A DNA stretch of 20,292 bases, from contig CACXEL010000073.1 of the NCBI GenBank assembly GCA_902766655.1, positions 1 through 20,292 of the forward strand, given 5' to 3'. Source of the DNA: an uncultured Lachnospiraceae bacterium (GTDB lineage Bacteria > Bacillota > Clostridia > Lachnospirales > Lachnospiraceae). The notes under the pieces are model-generated. The model was given only the letters and a program-made list of their open reading frames with translations. It was not told where the DNA came from and did no database searches. This document shows positions 6,587 through 13,964 of the stretch, piece by piece. The position numbers and the translations under genes are program-made. How positions within the stretch are numbered: position 1 is the stretch's first letter; the number at the start of each line of letters is the position of its first letter.

Positions 6587-8377
6587 TCAGGAATACTGGC
6601 TGGCGTACAGCCTGTAATAGACGCCGCGCATGGCCATGAGGTCCTCGTGGGTGCCCTGCTCCACCACATCCCCGTTCAGAATGACCAGGATCCGGTCCGC
6701 ATTCCGGACGGTGCTGAGCCGGTGGGCAATGACGAAGCTGGTCCGCCCCGTCATGAGACTGCGGATGGCATGCTGGACCTGGCGCTCCGTCCCGGTGTCG
6801 ACGTTGCTGGTGGCCTCATCCAGGATCAGCATGCCCGTGTCGTAGAGCATGGCCCTGGCGATGGTCAGAAGCTGCTTCTGGCCCTTGGAAATGTTCCCGC
6901 CGTCCTCCGTGATCACCGTCTGGTAGCCCTGGGGGAGGCGCATGATGTAGTCGTGGATCCTGGCGGCTTTGGCGGCGGCCACCACGGAGGCCATGTCCGC
7001 ATTTTCATGGCCGTAGGCTATGTTGTCGAAGATGGTACCCCGGAAGACCCAGGTGTCCTGGAGGACCATGGCGTAGCTCCGTCGGAGGCTCTCCATGGTG
7101 TAGGTCCGGTAGTCGCGGCTGTCCACGCGGATCTCGCCCGCGTTCACGTCGTAGAACCGCATGAGGAGGTTGATGATGGTGGTCTTGCCGGCTCCGGTCG
7201 GCCCGACGATGGCGATGGTCTGGCCCGGGAGGGCAGAGAGACTCAGGTCCTTCAGCACCGGCCGGTCTGGTTCGTAGCCGAAGGCGACGTGGTTCGCGGC
7301 CACGTTGCCCTGACAATTCATGAGCCGAAGGGCGCCGGGGGTATCCTTGACCTCTTCCTGCTCGTCCAGCAGGTTGAAGACCCGCTCGGCGGCGGCCAGG
7401 GCGCTGAAGATCTCGTTGGAAATGTTGGAGATCTCGTTGATGGGTCCGGAGAACTTGCGGCTGTAGAGGACGAAGCTGGAGATCTGGGCCAGGCCAACGG
7501 TGCCCGCCATGTAGAGGAGGGACCCGCCGAGGCCTATGGCTGCCAGGCCGAAGTTGGAGATCATGCCCATGGTGGGCCCCATGGTCATGCCGAGCCCGTC
7601 CGCTTCCCGGTAGGCCTCGGCCGCCTCCTGATTGATCCTGCGGAAGTCCTCAGAGACCGCCCTCTCGTGGGCGTAGGCCTGGATGGTCCGCTGGCCGGTG
7701 AACATTTCCTCGGTGAAGCCGTTCATGGCGCCGTAGGCAGCGCTCCGCCTGGCGTAGCGGGGTCTCGTCTTCTTCGCCATGCTCCTGGTGAAGAGGATGG
7801 AGACGGGAATCGTGAAGAGCATACAGAGGACCAGCGGCGGAGAGATCACGCACATCATGGCAAAGCTTCCCGCCACCGTCACGAGGCAGGTCAGGATCTG
7901 GACCACGTCCGCGGACAGGCAGGTCGAGACCACGTCGATGTCGTAGGAGACCCGGCTTATGATATCGCCGGCCTGGTGGCGGTCGAAGTAGCCCACCGGC
8001 ATCCGCATGAGCTTGTCGAAGACGTCGCGGCGCATATTCTCGGCGATCCGCCGGCCGACCCGCGTCATTCCTACGGTGACCAGGAAGGACAGGAGGCTTG
8101 AGAGGGCGTAGGCGGCCAGCATGAGGAGGGCATAGTGCTTCACTGCCGCCATGTCGACATTTCCGGGCCCCAGCCGGTAACCCGCTTCCGCAACACCGAT
8201 GGCAGCCCCTGCGAAGCGCGGCCCCAGGAGGCTGCCGACGTTGGCTGCGAAGGAGAGGAGGAGGAAAATGACGACCAGCCACTTGTAGACGTAGAGATAG
8301 CGGATGATGCGCCGAAGAGTGCCCTTCGCGTCCCTGGGCTTTTCCTTTTTGCGTCCTCGGTCGCCCGGTCCTGGCAT
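6587..8377 (-). CDS. Half ABC exporter, subunit with intact Walker B Glu and variant signature
   Basis: A 596-residue exporter subunit with an N-terminal six-helix domain (about 30-330) and a C-terminal ATPase. Motifs are Walker A GPTGAGKT (392-399), Q-loop Gln440, a non-standard signature ISKGQ (496-500, normally LSGGQ), Walker B MLILDE (516-521) with catalytic Glu521, and switch His552. The altered signature would pair with the defective Walker B and switch of the partner encoded upstream. This is the arrangement of heterodimeric exporters such as TM287/288 and BmrCD. The likely role is export of drugs, lipids or peptides. The ATG at 8377 follows AGGAGGTGAT (8381-8390), nearly a full match to the 16S anti-SD; an upstream in-frame GTG overlaps this site and is rejected. 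Confidence 0.93.
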   Translation of the reverse strand: MPGPGDRGRKKEKPRDAKGTLRRIIRYLYVYKWLVVIFLLLSFAANVGSLLGPRFAGAAIGVAEAGYRLGPGNVDMAAVKHYALLMLAAYALSSLLSFLVTVGMTRVGRRIAENMRRDVFDKLMRMPVGYFDRHQAGDIISRVSYDIDVVSTCLSADVVQILTCLVTVAGSFAMMCVISPPLVLCMLFTIPVSILFTRSMAKKTRPRYARRSAAYGAMNGFTEEMFTGQRTIQAYAHERAVSEDFRRINQEAAEAYREADGLGMTMGPTMGMISNFGLAAIGLGGSLLYMAGTVGLAQISSFVLYSRKFSGPINEISNISNEIFSALAAAERVFNLLDEQEEVKDTPGALRLMNCQGNVAANHVAFGYEPDRPVLKDLSLSALPGQTIAIVGPTGAGKTTIINLLMRFYDVNAGEIRVDSRDYRTYTMESLRRSYAMVLQDTWVFRGTIFDNIAYGHENADMASVVAAAKAARIHDYIMRLPQGYQTVITEDGGNISKGQKQLLTIARAMLYDTGMLILDEATSNVDTGTERQVQHAIRSLMTGRTSFVIAHRLSTVRNADRILVILNGDVVEQGTHEDLMAMRGVYYRLYASQYS

Positions 8378-8487
8378 GGAATCACCTCCTTCTGTCACAG
8401 TCAGTTGATTTGCTCCGTCTGCCGTATTACATAGCTGACAGGATATCAGATGGAGTCCGGTCGTGCCGGATGATCATCCCGCAGGCC

Positions 8488-10278
8488 TCATTCCATATCC
8501 CCCATCTGGATCTCGCAGGTCTCCCTGTAGAAGGGGCAGGTCTGCATCAGGTCCTTGTGGGACCCGTACCCGATGCAGCGCCCGTTGTCCATGACCAGGA
8601 TCTTCGTCATGCCCATGATGCTGGAGACCCGCTGGGCGATCATGATGACGGTGGCTTCCGGGTAGTCCCGTGAAATGGCGCTCCGCATGGCGGCGTCCGT
8701 CCGGTAATCCAGGGCCGAGGAGCTGTCGTCCAGGACCAGGATCTCGGGTGAGGCGGCCAGGGCCCTGGCCACCAGGATCCGCTGCTTCTGGCCGCCGGAG
8801 ACGTTGGCGCCCCGGATGTCCATCTCATGGTCCAGCCCCTTCGGGAGTTCGGAGATGAATTCCGATGCCTGGGCGCTCGCAGCAGCCTCCCGGACGGCCT
8901 CCTCGTCGAGGTCCCTTCCGAAGCTGATATTCCCCCGGATCGTGTCCCGGAAAATGATATCATTCTGAAAAACTGTCCCGAATTTTCTCCTGAGCGCTTC
9001 CTTTTCATAGGTCCGCACGTCCCGGCCGTCCACGAAGATACCGCCCTCGTCCGCGTCGTAGAAGCGCATGAGGAGGCTGATGACGGTGGTCTTGCCGCAG
9101 CCGGTGGGACCGATGATTCCCAGACTCTCGCCGCGGGCGAGGGAGAAGGAGATGTCAGACAGGGCCTTTTCGCGCTCCTCCCCTGCGAAGGCGGCGCGGT
9201 CGGGGACCCGGGGCTCATTTCCGCCCTCAGGATTGTCTATGACAACGCCGTTGTAGGAGAAGCTGACGTGCTCGAAGCGGATGAAGCCGGGGCCGGAGGG
9301 CGTCAGGCCGCCGGCTTCGGGCAGGACAGGGTCACCGTCCGGGAGCGCAAGCACGGCGGAGATCCGGTCGGCGCTGGCGCTTGCCCGGGAGATGGTCATG
9401 AAGATCCTGGTCAGGCCGAAGATGCCCATGGCGACCATGTTGAAGTAGGTGAGGAAGGCCAGGATGACGCCGGGCTTGATTTCCCCGCTGTTGACGCGTC
9501 CGGCGCCGATGATGACGACAAGGGCCAGGCCGCTGTTGAGACAGAGCTGCATGAAGGGGCCGGGGATGGCCATGACCGTGGCGGCGGTGACGTCCTGGTC
9601 CGTCAGGGCTGCGTTGGCTTCGCGGAACCGCTTTGATTCGTAGTCCTCCTTGCGGAGGGCCTTGACGACGCGGATGCCAGTGATCGCTTCGCGCATGATG
9701 CGGACAACCGCATCCAGACGCTTCTGAACCTTTGTGTAGAGGGGGATACCCCTTGCGGAGACCGTGAGCACGACCGCGATGAGGATGGGCAGCATGACGA
9801 TCAGGATCAGGGAGAGCTGAAAGTCCATGAGGGCAGAGACGATGATGCCGCCGACCAGCATGATGGGGGCGCGGACGGACAGGGTCTGGAGCTGTTGGAC
9901 AGCGCTCTGAACGTTGTAACTGTCGCTGGTCATGCGGGAGATCAGACTGGGCAGGCCGACGCCGTCGAAGGATGCGCCGGACAGGTTGACAGTCTTTTCA
10001 AAGAGGCTCTGGCGGAGGGCAAAGCTGATCCGGTGGGCATTGTCGACCGCCCGGTGGTTGGCGATGACGTTGAGCGTGCGGACGGCGAAGGCGGTCGCGA
10101 ACATGGCGCCGCCCCAGAGGAGGACCATGGTCAGATCCCTGGAGGGGACCACCTCGTCGATGATGTGCTCCAGGATCGTGGGCAGAAGAAGCTCGCCGGC
10201 GGTGCCGATCAGTTTTATGAGGAGGGCCAGGGCGACGGCCCCGCGGAGCCTGCCCAGGTGGTGGAGGATCAGTTTCAT
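8488..10278 (-). CDS. Half ABC exporter, subunit with degenerate catalytic residues
   Basis: A 596-residue exporter subunit, first gene of the pair. The membrane domain covers about 12-300. The ATPase has Walker A GPTGCGKT (390-397), Q-loop Gln438 and a standard signature VSGGQ (493-497). However, Asp518 replaces the catalytic Glu after Walker B (ILVLDD), and Gln549 replaces the switch His (IAQR). It should bind ATP but hydrolyse it poorly, as in one half of heterodimeric exporters. Residues 345-372 are an insertion before Walker A. I chose the ATG at 10278, where the membrane domain begins; the ribosome site (AGGTAAG) is weak. The frame stays open upstream, but that part crosses the predicted promoter and does not look like exporter sequence. 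Confidence 0.92.
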   Translation of the reverse strand: MKLILHHLGRLRGAVALALLIKLIGTAGELLLPTILEHIIDEVVPSRDLTMVLLWGGAMFATAFAVRTLNVIANHRAVDNAHRISFALRQSLFEKTVNLSGASFDGVGLPSLISRMTSDSYNVQSAVQQLQTLSVRAPIMLVGGIIVSALMDFQLSLILIVMLPILIAVVLTVSARGIPLYTKVQKRLDAVVRIMREAITGIRVVKALRKEDYESKRFREANAALTDQDVTAATVMAIPGPFMQLCLNSGLALVVIIGAGRVNSGEIKPGVILAFLTYFNMVAMGIFGLTRIFMTISRASASADRISAVLALPDGDPVLPEAGGLTPSGPGFIRFEHVSFSYNGVVIDNPEGGNEPRVPDRAAFAGEEREKALSDISFSLARGESLGIIGPTGCGKTTVISLLMRFYDADEGGIFVDGRDVRTYEKEALRRKFGTVFQNDIIFRDTIRGNISFGRDLDEEAVREAAASAQASEFISELPKGLDHEMDIRGANVSGGQKQRILVARALAASPEILVLDDSSSALDYRTDAAMRSAISRDYPEATVIMIAQRVSSIMGMTKILVMDNGRCIGYGSHKDLMQTCPFYRETCEIQMGDME

Positions 10279-10318
10279 TGGATTACTTACCTGTAAGAAG
10301 GATGCCAGAAAAGCAGGG

Positions 10319-10340
10319 CAGCCAGGCATGCCGGTGGCTG
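10319..10340 (-). promoter_or_regulatory. Leader hairpin before the ABC exporter pair
   Basis: CAGCCA (10319-10324) and TGGCTG (10335-10340) form a 6-bp stem, with an inner GGC/GCC stem and a small bulge. It lies just after the predicted start of the exporter transcript. It has no U-tract and is not a terminator by itself. Confidence 0.3.
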
Positions 10341-10353
10341 AACAGTTACCATT

Positions 10354-10383
10354 ATGATACCATTCTCTCCGTCCCCTCCGCAA
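10354..10383 (-). promoter_or_regulatory. Candidate promoter of the ABC exporter pair
   Basis: Minus-strand -35 TTGCGG (10378-10383) and -10 TATCAT (10354-10359) are 18 bases apart. The predicted start near 10347 leaves a leader of about 70 bases before the ATG at 10278. The -35 match is poor beyond TTG. Confidence 0.45.
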
Positions 10384-10440
10384 GCGGGCCCTGCCCGCAA
10401 CTGCCCATTGCGCCATCCGGCCACCTATGGTAATCTTAAG

Positions 10441-10485
10441 CCGTACACCTCCCCCGCCGGCTGTCGGCGGGCGGCAGCTGTACGG
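10441..10485 (+). promoter_or_regulatory. Two-tier stem-loop immediately before the ATP-grasp ribosome site
   Basis: An outer 7-bp stem CCGTACA (10441-10447) / TGTACGG (10479-10485) encloses an inner 7-bp stem CCCGCCG (10453-10459) / CGGCGGG (10465-10471) with a GCTGT loop. The structure ends directly at AAAGG, which serves the ATG at 10499. It may be an operator DNA element, an mRNA-stabilising stem or a regulatory leader. The plus-strand promoter upstream (TTGCGC-17-TAATCT near 10413-10441) is weak. Confidence 0.5.
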
Positions 10486-10498
10486 AAAGGGCTGAAGT

Positions 10499-11704
10499 AT
10501 GAATTTTGTTTTTATTTCCCCAAATTTCCCCACGGACTACGCGCGCTTCTGTGTATATCTCAAGGAGAACGGCGTCAATGTGCTGGGTATAGGCGACGCC
10601 CCCTACGACTCCCTGCGGGATGACCTGAAATGGGCGCTGACCGAGTATTACCGGGTGGATTCTCTGGAAAATTATGACGATATGATCCGGGCCATGGGCT
10701 ATTTCACCGGCCGCTACGGCAAGATGGACTGGGTCGAGAGCAACAACGAGTACTGGCTGGAGCTGGATGCGGCCCTCCGGACCGACTTCAACATCCTGAC
10801 CGGCCTCAAGTCCGACGAGGTCGGCCGCTTCCGCAGCAAGTCCGGCATGAAGGCCTACTACGAGAAGGCGGGCGTGCCGACGGCCAGGTGGCAGATGGCC
10901 ACGGACCTTGCAAGCGCACTCTCCTTCGCCGATGAGGTGGGCTATCCCATCGTCGTGAAGCCGGACCGGGGCGTCGGCGCGGAGGCCACCTACAAGCTGA
11001 AGAACGAGGCCGACATGCGCGGCTTCTTCAGAGAGCTTCCGGGCGTGCCCTATATCATGGAGGAGTTCATCCGGGGCGAGGTCACGACCTTCGATGGAAT
11101 CGCGGACTCCCGGGGCAAGGCCATCTTCTCGGTGAGCCATATCACGCCAGACTCCATCATGGATATGGTAAATGAAGGCATCCCGGTCTGGTATTACGTG
11201 GACCGCAAGGTCCCCGCCGACGTCCGCCGCATGGGAGAGAAGACCCTGGAGGTCTTCGACGTGCGGAGCCGGGCCTTCCACCTGGAGTTCTTCCGGCTCA
11301 CCGAGGACAAGGCGGGGCTGGGGAAGGCCGGCGACCTGATCGGCCTGGAAGTCAATATGCGGCCTGCCGGCGGCTTCACGCCCGACATGATCAACGTCAG
11401 CCAGAGTGTAGATATGTTCCGGATCTGGGCGGACATGGTCTGCTTCGACGAGCGGGTCCACCGGTTCGAGGGGCCCAAGGGCTACAGCGTCTACGTCGGA
11501 CGCCGCGACGACACCGATTACACCTATTCGGGCGGAGAACTCTACGAGCGGTACGAGAAGCATATTTTCCGCATGGGAGAGATGCCGCCTGCCATCGGCC
11601 GGGCCATGGGCAACCATTACATTCTCGCCCTCTTCGACGACAAGGAGGAGATGCAGGAATTTGTCTCCACTGTCTTTGCGCCCATCAAACTCAGGTTCCG
11701 ATAA
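10499..11704 (+). CDS. ATP-grasp domain carboxylate ligase-like protein
   Basis: A 401-residue cytoplasmic protein of the ATP-grasp superfamily, whose members join a carboxylate to an amine or thiol through an acyl-phosphate. A Rossmann-like N-terminal part (MNFVFISPNFP, GVNVLGIGDAPYD) is followed by the ATP-grasp fold. Lys154 in YPIVVKPDRGVGA binds the nucleotide. EEF at 188-190 lies at the adenine hinge. Glu263 and Glu284/Asn286/Arg288 (GLEVNMRPAGG) are the Mg-ATP ligands. The C-terminal 80 residues are family-specific. The substrate cannot be inferred: no biosynthetic partner gene is adjacent. The ATG follows AAAGGG by 7 bases and a two-tier hairpin. The YfcE gene starts 90 bases downstream without a clear terminator between, so co-transcription is possible. 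Confidence 0.88.
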   Translation: MNFVFISPNFPTDYARFCVYLKENGVNVLGIGDAPYDSLRDDLKWALTEYYRVDSLENYDDMIRAMGYFTGRYGKMDWVESNNEYWLELDAALRTDFNILTGLKSDEVGRFRSKSGMKAYYEKAGVPTARWQMATDLASALSFADEVGYPIVVKPDRGVGAEATYKLKNEADMRGFFRELPGVPYIMEEFIRGEVTTFDGIADSRGKAIFSVSHITPDSIMDMVNEGIPVWYYVDRKVPADVRRMGEKTLEVFDVRSRAFHLEFFRLTEDKAGLGKAGDLIGLEVNMRPAGGFTPDMINVSQSVDMFRIWADMVCFDERVHRFEGPKGYSVYVGRRDDTDYTYSGGELYERYEKHIFRMGEMPPAIGRAMGNHYILALFDDKEEMQEFVSTVFAPIKLRFR

Positions 11705-11709
11705 GACTT

Positions 11710-11752
11710 CACCCACCCTGCCCGGGATGCAGGGCAATCCCCGCTGCGGGTG
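11710..11752 (+). other. GC-rich stem-loops between the ATP-grasp and YfcE genes
   Basis: CCCTGC (11716-11721) pairs with GCAGGG (11729-11734). CACCC (11710-11714) can pair with GGGTG (11748-11752) around it. There is no T-run, so this is not an obvious terminator; it may stabilise or separate the two coding regions on one mRNA. Confidence 0.3.
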
Positions 11753-11794
11753 TTCCACAGCTGCAGCTTCCGCTTAACAAGGAGGAGACAATCT

Positions 11795-12346
11795 ATGAAC
11801 AAGCTGCTGATCGCGTCCGACATTCACGGGTCGGCCTACTATTTAAAGAAGCTTTTCGAGCGCATCGATGCTGAGAAGCCGGACCGGATCTTCCTGCTGG
11901 GCGACCTGCTCTACCACGGGCCCAGGAACGACCTGCCGAGGGAGTACGATCCGAAGCTCTGCATCGACCTCCTCAACGGAATCCGGGAGGACGTCTTCTG
12001 CATCCGCGGCAACTGCGATACGGAGGTGGACCAGATGGTCCTGCGTTTCCCGATCATGGCGGACTATGCCGTTCTTACGCTGGGGGACCGGCTCCTCTAC
12101 GCCTCCCACGGGCACCATTACGGTGAGAACAATCCGCCGGCTCTGCGGAAGGGAGACATCCTGCTCTGCGGGCACACCCATGTGCCTGCCTGCACGGACC
12201 ACGGTGACTTCCTTTACATGAACCCGGGCTCGGTGGCCATTCCGAAGGCGGACAGCTGCCCGAGCTATATGGTCTGGGAGCGGGACACCTTTTACTGGAA
12301 GAATGTGGAGACCGGGGAGACCTACCGGACCTGGCCGGAAGCGTGA
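11795..12346 (+). CDS. yfcE: YfcE/MJ0936-type metallophosphoesterase
   Basis: A 183-residue phosphodiesterase of the calcineurin-like superfamily; E. coli YfcE hydrolyses artificial phosphodiesters with Mn2+, and its natural substrate is not settled. All metal ligands are visible: Asp9 and His11 (SDIHG), Asp37 (GDLLYHGPRN), Asn73 (GNCD), His105 (SHGHHYG), and His127/His129 (CGHTHVP). The GPRNDLP, NCDTEVDQM and NPGSVAIPK stretches match YfcE closely. Length is right for the family (about 184). The ATG at 11795 is 9 bases after AAGGAGG; an in-frame ATG at 11750 has no such site and the extension does not look like the family. Confidence 0.93.
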   Translation: MNKLLIASDIHGSAYYLKKLFERIDAEKPDRIFLLGDLLYHGPRNDLPREYDPKLCIDLLNGIREDVFCIRGNCDTEVDQMVLRFPIMADYAVLTLGDRLLYASHGHHYGENNPPALRKGDILLCGHTHVPACTDHGDFLYMNPGSVAIPKADSCPSYMVWERDTFYWKNVETGETYRTWPEA

Positions 12347-12555
12347 AGGCGGGCTGTTTTCGTGGAAATGAAGCCCGGCCGGGTATTTCAGGGCATAAAA
12401 AGAACTCCCCGGCGGCCGAGTAATCTTAGCATTTTCCACAATCAATTCGCACTAAATACCGGCGCAGACCCCTTGCTGCAGGGGCCCTCCTGCTAAGAAC
12501 CGAAGAGTACTTTCCCATTATAGCGCAGCACAGTGCGATAGAAAAGAGGCACATT
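12347..12555 (+). other. 209-base gap between yfcE and dtd
   Basis: No convincing gene, promoter or T-rich terminator is visible. It holds a CCCCT/AGGGG hairpin near 12468-12486 and a CGCA/TGCG hairpin just before the dtd ribosome site. T-box leader features were looked for and not seen. Confidence 0.4.
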
Positions 12556-13032
12556 ATGAAATTTGTGATCCAGCGGGCCAAAGACGCCCGCGTGGAGGTG
12601 GACGGCCAGGTCCTCGGCGCCATTGACCACGGCTTTGTCGTCCTCATCGGTGCGGAAAATGACGACACCGAGGCCATCGCCGACATGATGATCAAAAAGC
12701 TCCTGGGGCTCAGGATCTTTATGGACGCGGAGGGGAAGACCAATCTGGACCTCAAAGCGGTCGGCGGGGGCCTGCTCCTCATTTCCCAGTTCACCCTCTA
12801 CGCGGACTGCCGCAAGGGAAACAGGCCTTCCTTCATCAAGGCCGGGAGCCCGGACCATGCCCGGGCCCTCTACGAATATATCATCGAAAAGTGCCGGGAA
12901 CAGGTCCCGGACACCCAGTGCGGGAGCTTCGGTGCCTACATGCAGGTGACGCTGACCAACGACGGACCATTTACCATCGTGCTGGACTCCGCGGACCTGC
13001 TCTCCAGGCGGCGGGGACATGAGGCGGAGTGA
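12556..13032 (+). CDS. dtd: D-aminoacyl-tRNA deacylase
   Basis: A 158-residue cytoplasmic proofreading enzyme that removes D-amino acids (and glycine mis-attached to tRNA-Ala) from tRNAs. The DTD signature SQFTLYAD (77-84) and the cross-subunit Gly-Pro motif NDGPFT (135-140), which gives chiral selectivity, are present. RKGNRPSF (86-93) and FGAYMQV (125-131) also match the family. The GP motif reads GPFT rather than the common GPVT. The C-terminal 14 residues (LLSRRRGHEAE) extend slightly past the usual end. The ATG follows AGAGG by 6 bases. It is probably a single-gene unit; the next gene, mscL, has its own promoter. Confidence 0.95.
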   Translation: MKFVIQRAKDARVEVDGQVLGAIDHGFVVLIGAENDDTEAIADMMIKKLLGLRIFMDAEGKTNLDLKAVGGGLLLISQFTLYADCRKGNRPSFIKAGSPDHARALYEYIIEKCREQVPDTQCGSFGAYMQVTLTNDGPFTIVLDSADLLSRRRGHEAE

Positions 13033-13066
13033 GGCGGAATCTCCCATCGGACCAATCGTATCCTTC

Positions 13067-13084
13067 CATCCCCCGGCCGGGATG
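13067..13084 (+). other. Stem-loop 35 bases after dtd
   Basis: CATCCC (13067-13072) and GGGATG (13079-13084) enclose CCGGCC. There is no T-tract, so termination here would be weak or would rely on another mechanism. Confidence 0.3.
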
Positions 13085-13135
13085 TGCAGCGCCCCATTTG
13101 ACCGGTGCTGAGATGCCACAAATGATAAAGTGGTG

Positions 13136-13164
13136 TTGTAAATGCGGGCAAAAAGAGGTAAAAT
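13136..13164 (+). promoter_or_regulatory. Sigma-A-type promoter for mscL
   Basis: -35 TTGTAA (13136-13141) and -10 TAAAAT (13159-13164) have a 17-base spacer. The predicted start near 13171 gives a leader of about 70 bases that begins directly with the long hairpin at 13172-13213. Confidence 0.7.
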
Positions 13165-13171
13165 AATCCCA

Positions 13172-13213
13172 GCCTGCCCGGACAGACACTGGATCGGTCC
13201 GTCCGGGGTAGGC
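13172..13213 (+). promoter_or_regulatory. Long hairpin at the 5' end of the mscL leader
   Basis: GCCT (13172-13175) plus CCCGGAC (13177-13183) pair with GTCCGGG (13201-13207) plus AGGC (13210-13213), with small bulges and an extra GAC/GTC pairing inside. This 42-base stem starts at or next to the predicted transcription start and lies before GAGAGGAG. A 5' stem of this kind often protects mRNA from decay; a sensing role is not shown. Confidence 0.5.
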
Positions 13214-13241
13214 CAAGTTCTTTAATGAGAGGAGAAACAAA

Positions 13242-13703
13242 ATGGAGAAAAAAGGTCTGATCGCTGAATTTAAGGAATTTGTCATGCGCGGCAACGTTCT
13301 TGACATGGCTGTCGGTGTCATCATCGGCGGCGCCTTCGGCACCATCATCACATCCCTGGTCAACGACATCCTGATGCCCGTCATCACTCTGATCACCGGC
13401 GGCATCAATTTTGAGAACTGGTTCATCGCCCTGGACGGCGGGACCTACAAGACCCTGGCGGAGGCCACCGAGGCAGGCGCTTCCACCCTCAACTACGGCA
13501 CTTTCATCACCCAGGTCATCAACTTCCTGATTGTCGCCTTCTGCATCTTCACGGTCGTCAAGGCCTTCAACAAGGCTTCCACCCTCGCGAAGAAGAAGGA
13601 AGAGCCGGCTCCGGCAGCCCCGACCACCAAGATCTGCCCCTACTGCAAGTCCGAGATCAACATCGAGGCCAGCCGCTGCCCGAACTGCACGTCCCAGCTG
13701 TGA
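13242..13703 (+). CDS. mscL: Large-conductance mechanosensitive channel with C-terminal zinc ribbon
   Basis: A 153-residue inner-membrane channel that forms a pentamer and opens under extreme membrane tension to release osmolytes during hypo-osmotic shock. The N-terminal helix (LIAEFKEFVMRGNVLDMAVGV) and pore helix (VIIGGAFGTIITSLVNDILMPVI) are classic MscL. The second membrane helix covers 90-108. After the usual KKKEEPAPAAP linker comes a zinc ribbon, CPYC (132-135) and CPNC (146-149), absent from E. coli MscL but seen in clostridial versions. The ATG follows GAGAGGAG by 7 bases. It has its own promoter, leader hairpin and strong terminator, so it is a single-gene unit. Confidence 0.97.
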   Translation: MEKKGLIAEFKEFVMRGNVLDMAVGVIIGGAFGTIITSLVNDILMPVITLITGGINFENWFIALDGGTYKTLAEATEAGASTLNYGTFITQVINFLIVAFCIFTVVKAFNKASTLAKKKEEPAPAAPTTKICPYCKSEINIEASRCPNCTSQL

Positions 13704-13743
13704 TGGGTGGGAGTGCGGACTGCATTTTCCGATAATTGAAGAG

Positions 13744-13780
13744 AAAAGACCCGCCCGGTCCGCCGAGGCGGGTCTTTTTT
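13744..13780 (+). terminator. Intrinsic terminator of mscL
   Basis: AAAAGACCCGCC (13744-13755) and GGCGGGTCTTTT (13767-13778) form a 12-bp perfect stem with an 11-base loop and a run of six T. The A-rich 5' flank could make it work in both directions. Confidence 0.93.
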
Positions 13781-13899
13781 CGCGCAGGCGGCATTCGGAG
13801 AATGAACGAAGAAGAGGAGATACAGACGGAGCGGCCAGACTTGCAGGGGTGGGAGAGGTCTTTTCAGGGAAGCGTGCAACGGTCCGGAGGCCTGGCGGA

Positions 13900-13928
13900 T
13901 TGCTTTTCCCGCCGGAATGGAGTATACT
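13900..13928 (+). promoter_or_regulatory. Sigma-A-type promoter for the sigma-like gene
   Basis: -35 TTGCTT (13900-13905) and -10 TATACT (13923-13928) are separated by 17 bases. The start near 13935 leaves a leader of about 30 bases. The stretch between the mscL terminator and this promoter (13781-13899) shows no supported feature. Confidence 0.7.
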
Positions 13929-13964
13929 TTGGGGCATACAATCTATCTTTTGGGAGAGTGAAAT

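Noticed and set aside
5534..8101. 855-residue open frame on the plus strand
   Set aside because: It lies antisense to the leucine-rich-repeat gene and an ABC exporter with clear family motifs. Its translation is His/Gly/Asp-rich without domains, as expected for the mirror frame of GC-rich coding DNA.
8378..8487. Possible separate promoter between the two ABC exporter genes
   Set aside because: No -35/-10 pair with proper spacing was found; the pair is more simply one transcript.
10279..10533. N-terminal extension of the degenerate ABC exporter subunit
   Set aside because: The frame is open, but the translation is Arg/Gly-rich and unlike exporters, and it crosses the candidate promoter and the start of the divergent ATP-grasp gene.
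12395..12430. Possible minus-strand terminator (ACTC...GAGT followed by TCTTTTT)
   Set aside because: The stem has only four clean pairs with mismatches inside, and no minus-strand gene ends there.
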